A stretch of DNA of 12,774 bases from RH-AL1 sp964235705 (GTDB lineage: Bacteria; Pseudomonadota; Alphaproteobacteria; Rhizobiales; Beijerinckiaceae), in NCBI GenBank assembly GCA_964235705.1, contig CAXSDP010000090.1, positions 1 to 12,774 of the forward strand, given 5' to 3'. Below are positions 1 through 6,750 of this stretch, piece after piece; the stretch's first letter is position 1, and each line of letters opens with the position of its first letter. Below the pieces are notes generated by a model. The model was not told where the DNA came from. It worked only from the letters and a program-made list of their open reading frames with translations, and made no database searches. The translations under genes and the position numbers were made by a program.

Positions 1-569
1 GCCGGTTGGGCCGGAGCCGGCGCGACGGGCTGGTGGGCGACCACGTCGCCCTTCATCACCTGGCCGCGTCGGCCGGAGCCGGCGACGTCGGCGACGTCGA
101 TGCCGCGGTCGGCGGCGGACTTGGCGGCGGACGGCGCCGGCGGCATCGGCTTCGGCCCCTTGATGGCCGAACCTTGGATGGCGGAGGCGCCGTTGGCGTC
201 GGTGGCGGCGGCCGCCGCGCGCGAGGCGGCCGGCGCGCCCTTGGCGGTCTGCGCCGGCGGCGTGCCGGTCGCCTTGGCCTCGGCAGGTTTGGCCTCGGCC
301 GGCTTGGCCGCGCCATTGCCGGCCGCCGCGCCGCCCTCGGTGATCTGCCCGAGCAGGCCGCCCGGCTCGACCGTTTCGCCGTCCTTGGCGGTGATCTCGG
401 CGAGCACGCCGGCGGCCGGCGCGGTGACCTCCAGCGTCACCTTGTCGGTTTCGAGTTCGCAGAGCGGCTCGTCGGCTTTCACCGTCTCGCCCGGCTTCTT
501 GAACCAGCGCCCGATCGTCGCCTCGCTCACCGACTCGCCGAGGGTGGGAACGCGGATTTCAGTGGCCAT
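1..569 (-). CDS. sucB: 2-oxoglutarate dehydrogenase E2, dihydrolipoyl succinyltransferase (N-terminal part, cut by window edge)
   Basis: E2 core subunit of the cytoplasmic 2-oxoglutarate dehydrogenase complex; it carries the succinyl group on a lipoyl arm and passes it to CoA. About 189 codons are visible. The N-terminus MATEIRVPTLGESVSEA opens a lipoyl domain (roughly residues 1-78) with the lipoylated lysine K43 in ETDKVTLEV. An Ala/Pro/Lys-rich flexible linker follows (about 80-145), then a peripheral-subunit-binding motif (DRGIDVADVAGSGRRGQVMKGDV, about 153-175), which docks E1/E3. The catalytic domain lies beyond the left edge. The ATG start at 569 fits the family N-terminus exactly; a purine-rich AGAGG lies about 10-12 bases upstream. 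It follows sucA by 70 bp on the same strand, so the two are very likely cotranscribed. The GES(V/A)SEA pattern and the neighbouring sucA favour the oxoglutarate over the pyruvate complex. Confidence 0.97.
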   Translation of the reverse strand, partial: MATEIRVPTLGESVSEATIGRWFKKPGETVKADEPLCELETDKVTLEVTAPAAGVLAEITAKDGETVEPGGLLGQITEGGAAAGNGAAKPAEAKPAEAKATGTPPAQTAKGAPAASRAAAAATDANGASAIQGSAIKGPKPMPPAPSAAKSAADRGIDVADVAGSGRRGQVMKGDVVAHQPVAPAPAQP

Positions 570-623
570 CGTCAATCGCCGCCTCTGCGGCCCTCCAAGT
601 CATATTTCAAAGGATGCGATGCT

Positions 624-655
624 TCAGGCGAAGGCCCCGTCAGGCGAAGGCCTCG
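624..655. repeat. 16-bp tandem duplication over the sucA stop codon
   Basis: Two adjacent 16-bp units (624-639 and 640-655) differ at one base. Read on the minus strand, each ends in codons for AFA followed by TGA, so the 3' end of sucA with its stop has been copied once into the sucA-sucB spacer. A weaker third copy (656-671) lies inside the sucA reading frame. Probably replication slippage; no function is implied. Confidence 0.8.
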
Positions 656-3600
656 TCGGTGAAGGCCTTCATCTGCGCGAGGTGCTTCGACATCAGCCCC
701 GTGGCGGTCGCGGCGGCGGCCGGGCGGCCGACGTAGCGCGGCCGCGTCTGCTGCCCGCCGACCTGGGTCAGCACCCATTCGAGGTAGGGGTCGATGAAGG
801 CCCAGGCCCCCATGTTCTTGGGCTCCTCCTGGCACCACACGACCTGCGCGCCCTTGAAGCGCCCCAGCTCGTTGACGAGCGCCTTCAGCGGCATCGGGTA
901 GAGCTGCTCGACGCGCAGCAGGTAGACGTCGTCGATGCCGCGCCGCTCGCGCTCCTCGAACAGGTCGTAGTACACCTTGCCGCTGCACAGGACGACCCGC
1001 CGGACCTTACCGTCCGCGACCAGGGCGACCTTATGGTCGCCGGCCACCTCCGCCCCGTCGCGCAGCAGGCGGTGGAAGGTGGTGCCGGCCTCCATCGCCT
1101 CGAGGCTCGACACGGCGCGCTTGTGGCGCAGCAGCGACTTCGGCGTCATGAGGATCAACGGCTTGCGGATGTCCCGCTTCAGCTGCCGGCGCAGGATGTG
1201 GAAGTAGTTCGCCGGCGTTGTGCAGTTGGCGACCTGCATGTTGTCTTCGGCGCAGAGCTGGAGGTATCGCTCCAGGCGCGCGGAGGAGTGCTCCGGCCCC
1301 TGCCCCTCGTAACCGTGCGGCAGCAGGCACACGAGCCCCGACATGCGCAGCCACTTGCGCTCGGCCGAGGACACGAACTGGTCGAACACGACCTGGGCGC
1401 CGTTGGCGAAGTCGCCGAACTGCGCCTCCCACAGCACGAGGGCGTTGGGCTCGGCGACGGAGTAGCCGTACTCGAAGCCGAGCACCGCCTCCTCCGACAG
1501 CATCGAGTTGATGACCTCGAAACGCGCCTGCCCGTCGCGGACGTGGTTGAAGGGCACGTAGCGGTGCTCGTTCTCCTGGTCGATCAGCACGGAATGGCGC
1601 TGCGAGAAGGTGCCGCGCTCGACGTCCTGGCCGGACAGGCGCACCCGGAAGCCCTCGTCGACGAGGGAGGCGAAGGCGAGCGCCTCGCCCATCGCCCAAT
1701 CGATGTTGGCGCCGGTGTCGACCGCCTTGCGGCGGTTGTCGAGCAGGCGACCGATGGTCTTGTGGAGGTGGAAGCCGTCCGGAACCTCCGTGATCCGGCG
1801 GCCCAGCTCGACGAGGCGGGAGCGCTCGACGCCGGTGTGGCCGCGACGCTCCTCGTCCTGCGGGGACGAGGAGGACGAGCGCAGGCCGGACCAGCGGCCG
1901 TCGAGCCAATCGGCGCGGTTGGGCTGGTAATGCTGGCCGGCCTCGTACTCCTCGTCGAGCTTGGCGCGCCAGGCCGCCTTGGCCTCGTCCACCGCCTCCT
2001 GGGTGATGACGCCCTCGCCGACGAGCTTGGCGGCGTAGATGTCGAGCACGCCCTCGTGCGCCCGGATCTTCTTGTACATCAGCGGCTGGGTGAACGAGGG
2101 CTCGTCGCCCTCGTTGTGGCCGAAGCGCCGGTAGCAGAACATGTCGATGACGACCGGCTTATGGAACTGCTGCCGGAACTCGACCGCGATCTTGGCGGCG
2201 TGCACCACCGCCTCGGGATCGTCGCCGTTGACGTGCAGGATGGGCGCCTCGATCATCTTCGCGGTGTCGGACGGGTACGGCGAGGACCGCGAGTAGCGGG
2301 GATAGGTGGTGAAGCCGATCTGGTTGTTGATGATGAAGTGGATCGACCCGCCGGTCCTGTGGCCCTTGAGGCCGGACAGGCCGAAGCACTCGGCGATCAC
2401 GCCCTGGCCGGCGAAGGCGGCATCGCCGTGCAGCAGCAGCGGCAGCACCTTGGATCGCTCGACGACGTCGTCCTTCTGGTCCTGCTTGGCGCGCACCTTG
2501 CCGAGCACCACGGGGTCGACGATCTCGAGGTGCGACGGATTGGCGGCGAGCGAGAGGTGCACGGTGCGCTCGTCGAAGGTGCGGTCCGACGAGAAGCCGA
2601 GGTGGTACTTCACGTCGCCCGAGCCTTCCGTCCCGACCGGCGTGTAGGAGCCGCCCTTGAACTCGTGGAAGATGGCGCGGTGGGGCTTGTGCATCACTTG
2701 GGCGAGCACGTTGAGCCGGCCGCGATGCGCCATGCCGACCTCGATGTCCTCGATGCCGAGCGCGCCGCCGCGCTTGATGATCTGCTCGAGCGCCGGCACC
2801 ATGCTCTCGCCGCCGTCGAGCCCGAACCGCTTGGTGCCGGTGTAGCGCACGTCGAGGAACTTCTCGAAACCTTCCGTCTCGATCAGCTTGTTGAGGATCG
2901 CCCGCTTGCCTTCCGGCGTGAAGGTGATCGCCTTGTCCACGCCCTCGATGCGCGCCAGCATCCAGGCCTTCTCGGCCGGGTCGGACATGTGCACGAACTC
3001 GAAGCCGATCGTGTCGCAATAGGTGCGCCGCAGGATCGGCATGATGTCGTTGATCGAGGCCCAATCGAGGCCGAGCACGCCGTCGAGGAACACCGGCCGG
3101 TCGAGGTCCGCGTCGGTGAAGCCGTAGGTGGACGGGTGCAGCTCCTCGTGGTCGGTCGGGGGCTCCAGGTCGAGCGGGTCGAGCTTGGCGTGGAGGTGGC
3201 CACGGGTCCGGAACGTGCGGATCATCGTCAGCGCGCGCACGGAATCCCGAGCCGCCTCGCTGATCGTCTTGGCGAGGGCGGCCGGATCGGCGACCGGGGC
3301 GACCTTGTCCGCGGCGACCTTCGCCGGGGGCTTGTCGGCGATTCGCTTCTCCGCCGCCGGCCAGTCGCCGTCCAGCGCCGAGACGAGCTCGCCGTTGGCC
3401 GCGACCGGCCAGTTCGCCCGCTTCCAGGCCGGTCCGGTGGCGGTCCGCTCGACCGCGCCCGCGTCGTCGTTCAGCTCGGCGAAGAAGGCCCGCCATTCCG
3501 GATCGACGGACGAGGGATCGGCCCGGTAACGCTCCTGCAGCTGCTCGACGTAGGCGGCGTTGCCGCCGTAAAGGAAAGAGGTGGTCGCGAAGCCCCCGCC

Positions 3601-3663
3601 GCCGGGGCGTCCCGCCCCACCGCCACCGCCGCCGCCCGTCTCGCCGTCATCCTGCCGTGCCAT
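640..3663 (-). CDS. sucA: 2-oxoglutarate dehydrogenase E1 component
   Basis: Thiamine-diphosphate-dependent E1 of the 2-oxoglutarate dehydrogenase complex; it decarboxylates 2-oxoglutarate and succinylates the lipoyl arm of SucB. The product is 1007 residues, in the size range usual for alphaproteobacteria. The N-terminal TSFLYGGNAAY segment (about 28-38) is the usual E2-tethering region. Also visible are MAHRGRLNVL (311-320), the ThDP/metal motif from HGDAAFAGQGV (412-422) to INNQIG (445-450), RRFGHNEGDEPSFTQP (512-527), and the C-terminal transketolase-like domain with FNHVRDGQARFEVINS (705-720) and LPHGYEGQGPEHSSARLERY (781-800). I chose the ATG at 3663 (MARQDD) because that is the family N-terminus and GGAGG lies about 10 bases upstream; the ATG at 3705 would add 14 atypical residues. 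Odd points: a glycine-rich insert at residues 7-24, a serine run at 596-600, and a 16-bp duplication at the stop codon. It lies between the YqaE-like gene and sucB. Confidence 0.98.
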   Translation of the reverse strand: MARQDDGETGGGGGGGAGRPGGGGFATTSFLYGGNAAYVEQLQERYRADPSSVDPEWRAFFAELNDDAGAVERTATGPAWKRANWPVAANGELVSALDGDWPAAEKRIADKPPAKVAADKVAPVADPAALAKTISEAARDSVRALTMIRTFRTRGHLHAKLDPLDLEPPTDHEELHPSTYGFTDADLDRPVFLDGVLGLDWASINDIMPILRRTYCDTIGFEFVHMSDPAEKAWMLARIEGVDKAITFTPEGKRAILNKLIETEGFEKFLDVRYTGTKRFGLDGGESMVPALEQIIKRGGALGIEDIEVGMAHRGRLNVLAQVMHKPHRAIFHEFKGGSYTPVGTEGSGDVKYHLGFSSDRTFDERTVHLSLAANPSHLEIVDPVVLGKVRAKQDQKDDVVERSKVLPLLLHGDAAFAGQGVIAECFGLSGLKGHRTGGSIHFIINNQIGFTTYPRYSRSSPYPSDTAKMIEAPILHVNGDDPEAVVHAAKIAVEFRQQFHKPVVIDMFCYRRFGHNEGDEPSFTQPLMYKKIRAHEGVLDIYAAKLVGEGVITQEAVDEAKAAWRAKLDEEYEAGQHYQPNRADWLDGRWSGLRSSSSSPQDEERRGHTGVERSRLVELGRRITEVPDGFHLHKTIGRLLDNRRKAVDTGANIDWAMGEALAFASLVDEGFRVRLSGQDVERGTFSQRHSVLIDQENEHRYVPFNHVRDGQARFEVINSMLSEEAVLGFEYGYSVAEPNALVLWEAQFGDFANGAQVVFDQFVSSAERKWLRMSGLVCLLPHGYEGQGPEHSSARLERYLQLCAEDNMQVANCTTPANYFHILRRQLKRDIRKPLILMTPKSLLRHKRAVSSLEAMEAGTTFHRLLRDGAEVAGDHKVALVADGKVRRVVLCSGKVYYDLFEERERRGIDDVYLLRVEQLYPMPLKALVNELGRFKGAQVVWCQEEPKNMGAWAFIDPYLEWVLTQVGGQQTRPRYVGRPAAAATATGLMSKHLAQMKAFTDEAFA

Positions 3664-3726
3664 TCCACCTGATCCTCCGGCCCGTCGCCGATCTCCATCC
3701 GGCACGCGGGCATCCTTGAAACCTGA

Positions 3727-3738
3727 CCCGGATCCGGG
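3727..3738. repeat. 12-bp perfect palindrome in the sucA leader
   Basis: CCCGGATCCGGG is a perfect palindrome 63 bp upstream of the sucA start, in the 173-bp spacer between the YqaE-like gene and sucA. It could be an operator or the stem of a leader hairpin, but short GC palindromes are common in DNA of this composition. Confidence 0.35.
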
Positions 3739-3804
3739 ACCTGAGCCCCGACCCTCCGAAGCCTCCTTACAACGCCACGATCATGGCGCCAGCATGCCCG
3801 CCGC

Positions 3805-3818
3805 ACCGACCGGTCGGT
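3805..3818. repeat. 14-bp perfect palindrome downstream of the YqaE-like gene
   Basis: ACCGACCGGTCGGT is a perfect 14-bp palindrome, 18 bp past the stop of the YqaE-like gene and about 140 bp before sucA. No T-run follows on the minus strand, so it is not a convincing intrinsic terminator; an operator site is equally possible. Confidence 0.35.
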
Positions 3819-3836
3819 TCACGGTCGACGGCCCCG

Positions 3837-3989
3837 CTAGTCGCGCGTGACCGCGAGCGCCCAGATCGTCGCCGGGATCCAGCCGATCAGGGTCGCATGA
3901 AGGATCACGCAAGCGATGCCTTGCCAAACTTTGCCGCAGATGAACATCGCCAGCCATGGCGCCAGGAAGCAGATGAGGATCATCACCAT
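3837..3989 (-). CDS. YqaE/Pmp3-like small membrane protein
   Basis: A 50-residue hydrophobic protein: MVMILICFLAPWLAMFIC, then a short GKVWQG turn, then a second hydrophobic stretch ending in LIGWIPATIWALAV and a polar TRD tail. Two closely spaced transmembrane segments joined by a Gly-containing loop, a Pro-Trp in the first helix and the GWIPATIWAL signature match the YqaE/Pmp3 (UPF0057) proteolipid family. Members sit in the cytoplasmic membrane and several are linked to salt, cold or membrane-potential stress; the molecular role is unsettled. AGGAGGT (3996-4002) lies six bases before the ATG, the best ribosome binding site in the window, and supports real translation. It lies between sucD (52 bp upstream) and sucA (173 bp downstream) on the same strand, so it may be part of the TCA transcript. 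The family call rests on pattern recognition of a short sequence; that it is a gene is more certain. Confidence 0.82.
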   Translation of the reverse strand: MVMILICFLAPWLAMFICGKVWQGIACVILHATLIGWIPATIWALAVTRD

Positions 3990-4041
3990 CGCCGGACCTC
4001 CTCGCGGTGACCCGCCTCGCGGCCGTGGCTGCCCCCCACCC

Positions 4042-4926
4042 TCATCCCTTCAGGACCTCGACGAGGGTCTTGCCGAGCCGGGCCGGCGACGGCGACACGG
4101 TGATGCCCGCCGCCTCCATCGCGGCGATCTTGTCCTCGGCGCCCCCCTTGCCGCCGGAGATGATCGCGCCGGCGTGGCCCATGCGGCGGCCGGGCGGCGC
4201 GGTGCGGCCGGCGATGAAGCCGACCATCGGCTTCCGGCGGCCGCGCTTGGCCTCGTCGGCGATGAACTGCGCCGCCTCCTCCTCGGCCGATCCGCCGATC
4301 TCACCGATCATGACGATCGACTTGGTGGCATCGTCGGCGAGGAACAGTTCCAGCATGTCGATGAACTCGGTCCCCTTCACGGGATCGCCGCCGATGCCGA
4401 CCGCCGTGGTCTGCCCCAGGCCCTCGCGGGTGGTCTGGAACACGGCCTCGTAGGTGAGCGTGCCGGAGCGCGACACGATCCCCACCGATCCGTTCGAGAA
4501 GATGTTGCCGGGCATGATGCCGATCTTGCACTCGCCCGACGTCATCACGCCGGGGCAGTTCGGTCCGATCAGCCGCGACTTGGAGCCGGACAGCGACCGC
4601 TTCACCCGCACCATGTCGATCACCGGGATGCCCTCGGTGATGCAGACGATCAGCGGGATCCCCGCGTCGATCGCCTCGCAGATCGCGTCGGCGGCGCCGG
4701 GCGGCGGCACGTAGACGACGCTGGCGTCGGCGTCCGTCTCCGCCTTCGCCTGGGCGACGGTGTCGAAGATCGGCAAGCCGATGTGGAAGCCGCCGCCCTT
4801 GCCCGGCGACACGCCTCCCACCATCCGCGTTCCGTACGCGATCGCCTGCTCGGAGTGGAAGGTGCCGTTCTTGCCGGTGAAGCCCTGGCAGATGACCTTG
4901 GTGTTCTTGCCGATGAGTATGGACAC
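4042..4926 (-). CDS. sucD: Succinyl-CoA synthetase alpha subunit (ADP/GDP-forming)
   Basis: Alpha subunit of the cytoplasmic TCA enzyme that converts succinyl-CoA to succinate with formation of ATP or GTP. It is full length at 294 residues. The N-terminal CoA-binding Rossmann domain begins SILIGKNTKVICQGFTGKNG, with the CoA-contact stretch YGTRMVGGVSPGKGG (31-45). The ligase domain has CITEGIP (95-101), GPNCPGV (121-127) and SRSGTLTYE (152-160). The phosphorylated active-site histidine is H251 in RRMGHAGAI. The start is a GTG at 4926; it gives the exact family N-terminus, with a weak GGAA upstream. The sequence is SucD-like throughout rather than malate-CoA ligase (MtkB)-like. Odd point: sucC, whose product is the obligate beta partner, is not upstream, where it usually lies. 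A candidate promoter lies about 110 bp upstream. Confidence 0.97.
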   Translation of the reverse strand: MSILIGKNTKVICQGFTGKNGTFHSEQAIAYGTRMVGGVSPGKGGGFHIGLPIFDTVAQAKAETDADASVVYVPPPGAADAICEAIDAGIPLIVCITEGIPVIDMVRVKRSLSGSKSRLIGPNCPGVMTSGECKIGIMPGNIFSNGSVGIVSRSGTLTYEAVFQTTREGLGQTTAVGIGGDPVKGTEFIDMLELFLADDATKSIVMIGEIGGSAEEEAAQFIADEAKRGRRKPMVGFIAGRTAPPGRRMGHAGAIISGGKGGAEDKIAAMEAAGITVSPSPARLGKTLVEVLKG

Positions 4927-5034
4927 GCGCGAGTTCCGATGATCGACGAGGGCGGGGGCGGACGCCGCGCCAGGACCCGACCCCTGGGGCCGGCCCGACG
5001 AGGCCGGACCGGTGGGGCCGCATGCGTCGATGGC

Positions 5035-5066
5035 GGTATAAAGGGTTTTGCGGTCAGGCCAACCAA
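5035..5066 (-). promoter_or_regulatory. Candidate sigma-70 promoter for sucD
   Basis: On the minus strand TTGGCC (5057-5062) lies 16 bases before TATACC (5035-5040). Alternatively TTGGTT (5061-5066) pairs with TTTATA (5037-5042) at 18 bases. It sits in the only AT-rich patch of the spacer and would give a leader of roughly 100 bases. The match to consensus is moderate; prediction only. Confidence 0.45.
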
Positions 5067-5163
5067 AACTATCGCATCCTTCGGCCGATACGGAAGCCGC
5101 CGCCGGGCGTTGACCGATGGGGTTGGCCCATCAGGCCGCCCGATCGGAAGGGGGCATCCAAGC

Positions 5164-5191
5164 TGGACAAGCGGGGCGCGCTCTGCTACCC
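5164..5191 (+). promoter_or_regulatory. Weak candidate promoter for rpsU
   Basis: TGGACA (5164-5169) is followed after 16 bases by CTACCC (5186-5191), a poor -10. It is reported because the ten bases GACAAGCGGG (5166-5175) recur exactly in the better promoter of rplU at the same position relative to the -35 box. Confidence 0.28.
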
Positions 5192-5279
5192 GCCTATCCC
5201 GTCCTGGTGCGCCGCCCGCGCGCCCGACGTCCCATTGCCACTTTCCAGGCGCGGTCACGGCCGCCGAAAAGGATCATGC

Positions 5280-5519
5280 GTGCAAGTTCTCGTTCGCGAC
5301 AATAACGTCGATCAAGCCTTGAAGGCCTTGAAGAAGAAGATGCAACGGGAAGGCATCTTCCGCGAGATGAAGCTGCGTGGCCATTACGAGAAGCCCTCCG
5401 AGAAGCGCGCCCGCGAGAAGGCCGAGGCGGTGCGCCGCGCCCGCAAGCTCGCCCGCAAGAAGATGCAGCGCGAGGGCCTGTTGCCGATGAAGCCGAAGCC
5501 GGTTCCCGGCGCCCGCTGA
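5280..5519 (+). CDS. rpsU: 30S ribosomal protein S21
   Basis: Small basic protein of the 30S subunit, located near the 3' end of 16S rRNA and involved in translation initiation. The 79-residue product reads (M)QVLVRDNNVDQALKALKKK..., followed by the conserved GIFREMKLRGHYEKPSEKRARE and a Lys/Arg-rich helix, ending in a Pro/Lys tail typical of alphaproteobacterial S21. The start is the GTG at 5280, which gives the exact family N-terminus; AAGG (5269-5272) sits seven bases upstream. An ATG four bases earlier (5276) is out of frame and closes after nine codons, so it is not the start, although it could compete for initiation. The gene is single, is divergent from sucD, and is followed by a terminator hairpin, so it is probably monocistronic. 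Confidence 0.97.
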   Translation: MQVLVRDNNVDQALKALKKKMQREGIFREMKLRGHYEKPSEKRAREKAEAVRRARKLARKKMQREGLLPMKPKPVPGAR

Positions 5520-5533
5520 GTCGCGGGTTCGAG

Positions 5534-5572
5534 GGGCGGCCGTGGTTTCGGCCGCCCGCGCCTTATCCTTCC
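5534..5572 (+). terminator. Intrinsic terminator after rpsU
   Basis: A perfect 9-bp GC stem GGGCGGCCG/CGGCCGCCC (5534-5542 with 5549-5557) closes a TGGTTT loop 14 bases after the rpsU stop. A pyrimidine-rich stretch with scattered T residues (GCGCCTTATCCTT) follows rather than a clean T-run. Position and stem strength make terminator the likely role. Confidence 0.7.
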
Positions 5573-5681
5573 GAGCATCTTGGCGTTACGATTGGGTCTC
5601 GAGCCGCCGTCACGGCGCCGACACCCCGGGACCGTTCGTTGCGGCGGACGGTGCCATTATCGGCCTCGCGGGGCGCGTTCA

Positions 5682-5766
5682 TCCTGCCTTAACCGTGATC
5701 GGGTAGGTCCTGGTTAAGCATATCAGCCTCGTCCAATTCTTGCCGGATTGGTCCTGCCTTTAAAGG
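5682..5766. promoter_or_regulatory. Repeat-rich upstream region of the TPR lipoprotein gene
   Basis: In the spacer before the TPR gene, CTTAACC (5688-5694) and GGTTAAG (5712-5718) form a perfect inverted repeat with a 17-base spacer. The nonamer TCCTGCCTT occurs twice (5682-5690 and 5752-5760), and CCTTTAAAGG (5757-5766) is a perfect 10-bp palindrome. This density, in AT-richer DNA than the flanks, suggests an operator region. No clean -35/-10 pair was found, and the TTAA spacing does not fit a CtrA box. Confidence 0.4.
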
Positions 5767-5815
5767 GCGGATGGATGGTTTCGCGCCTGGCTGAGCGCGG
5801 AGAAGGACGACGGGA

Positions 5816-6727
5816 ATGACCGCTTCGCTCACCTGTGCCTCGGGCCGCACGATCGTCGCCGCGAGGACGATCGCTGAAACGGCGATCGTCCGGCGGTACG
5901 GCTTCGTCGCCCTGCTCCTGTGCGGTGGCGGCTTGGCGCTCGCCGGTTGCGGCTCCACGTCGGGCGTGGCCGGCCTGCCCGGCACCGGCGTCGCCGAGAT
6001 CGCCAACGAGTCGCCCCAGGCCGCGTCCGCCAACATCGCCTCGCTGACGGATGTGGTGGACCGCAACCCCTCGAGCGTCGAGGCGCTGACGACGCGCGGC
6101 GTCGCCTACGCCAAGGTCGGGCAGTTCGACAACGCGGTCGGCGACTTCACCCGCGCGATCAAGATCGATCCCAATAGCAGCGCCGCGCTGACCGACCGCG
6201 CCCTGGCCTACCGTCAGATGAACCGCGACGACGCCGCCCTGGCCGATTTCAACCGAGCCATCACCGCCAACCCGAACCACATGCCGGCCTACCTCGGTCG
6301 CGCCAACCTCGAGCGCGTCCAAGGCAAGCTCGACGACGCCAAGAACGACCTCGACCAAGCGATCCGGCTCAACCCGGAGAGCGCGCAGGCCTTCCACGCG
6401 CGGGGGCTGATCTATCAGCGCGAGGGCAACCAGCCGCTCGCCATCACCGACTTCGACAACGCCATCGACCGCGACCCCTTCAACGGCGCGCCCTACCAAG
6501 CGCGCGGCGAGAGCCTGCTGGCGATCGGCAAGCCCGCCAAGGCGATCGAGGACTTCAACGCCGCCCTCAACGTCAACAACAAGAACAGCGGCGCCTGGGC
6601 CGGCCTCGGGCTCGCCTACGAGAAGCAGGGCAACCGCAGCAAGGCGGCGGAGAATTACGGGCGCGCCCTCGTGTTCGATCCGCAGAACACGATCGCCAAG
6701 CAGGGTCAGCAGCGCCTGGGGGCCTGA
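5816..6727 (+). CDS. TPR-repeat lipoprotein
   Basis: A 303-residue protein with a lipoprotein signal: basic RRYG, a hydrophobic stretch (29-40) and the lipobox LALAGC with C45 as the lipidated cysteine. It is therefore predicted to be anchored in the inner or outer membrane, facing the periplasm. From about residue 86 to 291 there are six tetratricopeptide repeats, each exactly 34 residues, with Pro at 85, 119, 153, 187, 221 and 289 and Asn at 255. Such helical arrays bind peptides or other proteins; the partner is unknown. Overall layout recalls small NlpI-like TPR lipoproteins, but I cannot assign a specific family. AAGGA lies about eight bases before the ATG at 5816. The n-region (28 residues) is long, so a later start is possible, but no better one is seen. 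It stands alone between rpsU and rplU. Confidence 0.93.
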   Translation: MTASLTCASGRTIVAARTIAETAIVRRYGFVALLLCGGGLALAGCGSTSGVAGLPGTGVAEIANESPQAASANIASLTDVVDRNPSSVEALTTRGVAYAKVGQFDNAVGDFTRAIKIDPNSSAALTDRALAYRQMNRDDAALADFNRAITANPNHMPAYLGRANLERVQGKLDDAKNDLDQAIRLNPESAQAFHARGLIYQREGNQPLAITDFDNAIDRDPFNGAPYQARGESLLAIGKPAKAIEDFNAALNVNNKNSGAWAGLGLAYEKQGNRSKAAENYGRALVFDPQNTIAKQGQQRLGA

Positions 6728-6750
6728 CGGATCGCCGGCTCGGTGCCCGA

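Larger units (their letters stand above)
4927..5279. other. Divergent intergenic region between sucD and rpsU
   Basis: This stretch of 353 bp holds the starts of two opposite transcripts. I see no sucC remnant and no convincing small gene; the open frames across it lack a family resemblance or a good ribosome binding site. It contains a candidate minus-strand promoter for sucD (5035-5066), a weak plus-strand candidate for rpsU (5164-5191), and a GC-rich CCGGCC/GGCCGG hairpin (4990-5007) in the sucD leader. The 5035-5070 segment is clearly more AT-rich than its surroundings, as expected of a promoter. Confidence 0.6.

Noticed and set aside
100..3672. A 1190-codon open frame on the plus strand, opposite sucB and sucA
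   Set aside because: It is antisense to two unmistakable genes; its product has no family resemblance and is a low-complexity string of Leu, Val, Arg, Ala and Asp. Long antisense frames are expected in DNA with high third-position GC.
4042..4926. Malate-CoA ligase alpha subunit (MtkB) instead of SucD
   Set aside because: The N-terminus (SILIGKNTKVICQGFTGKNGT) and internal motifs follow SucD, and the gene clusters with sucA and sucB.
5276..5305. Nine-codon frame from ATG 5276 overlapping the rpsU start, a possible leader peptide
   Set aside because: It shares the single ribosome binding site with the GTG at 5280 and its sequence is just the +2 reading of rpsU. Possible in principle, but nothing supports it beyond position.
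3916..5322. Plus-strand frame of 468 codons opposite the YqaE-like gene and sucD and overlapping the rpsU start
   Set aside because: SucD on the minus strand is certain, and this frame overlaps rpsU out of frame. No recognisable domain.
5688..5718. CtrA binding site from the two TTAA elements upstream of the TPR gene
   Set aside because: The CtrA box is TTAA-N7-TTAA in direct orientation; here the two TTAA elements are 21 bases apart within an inverted repeat.
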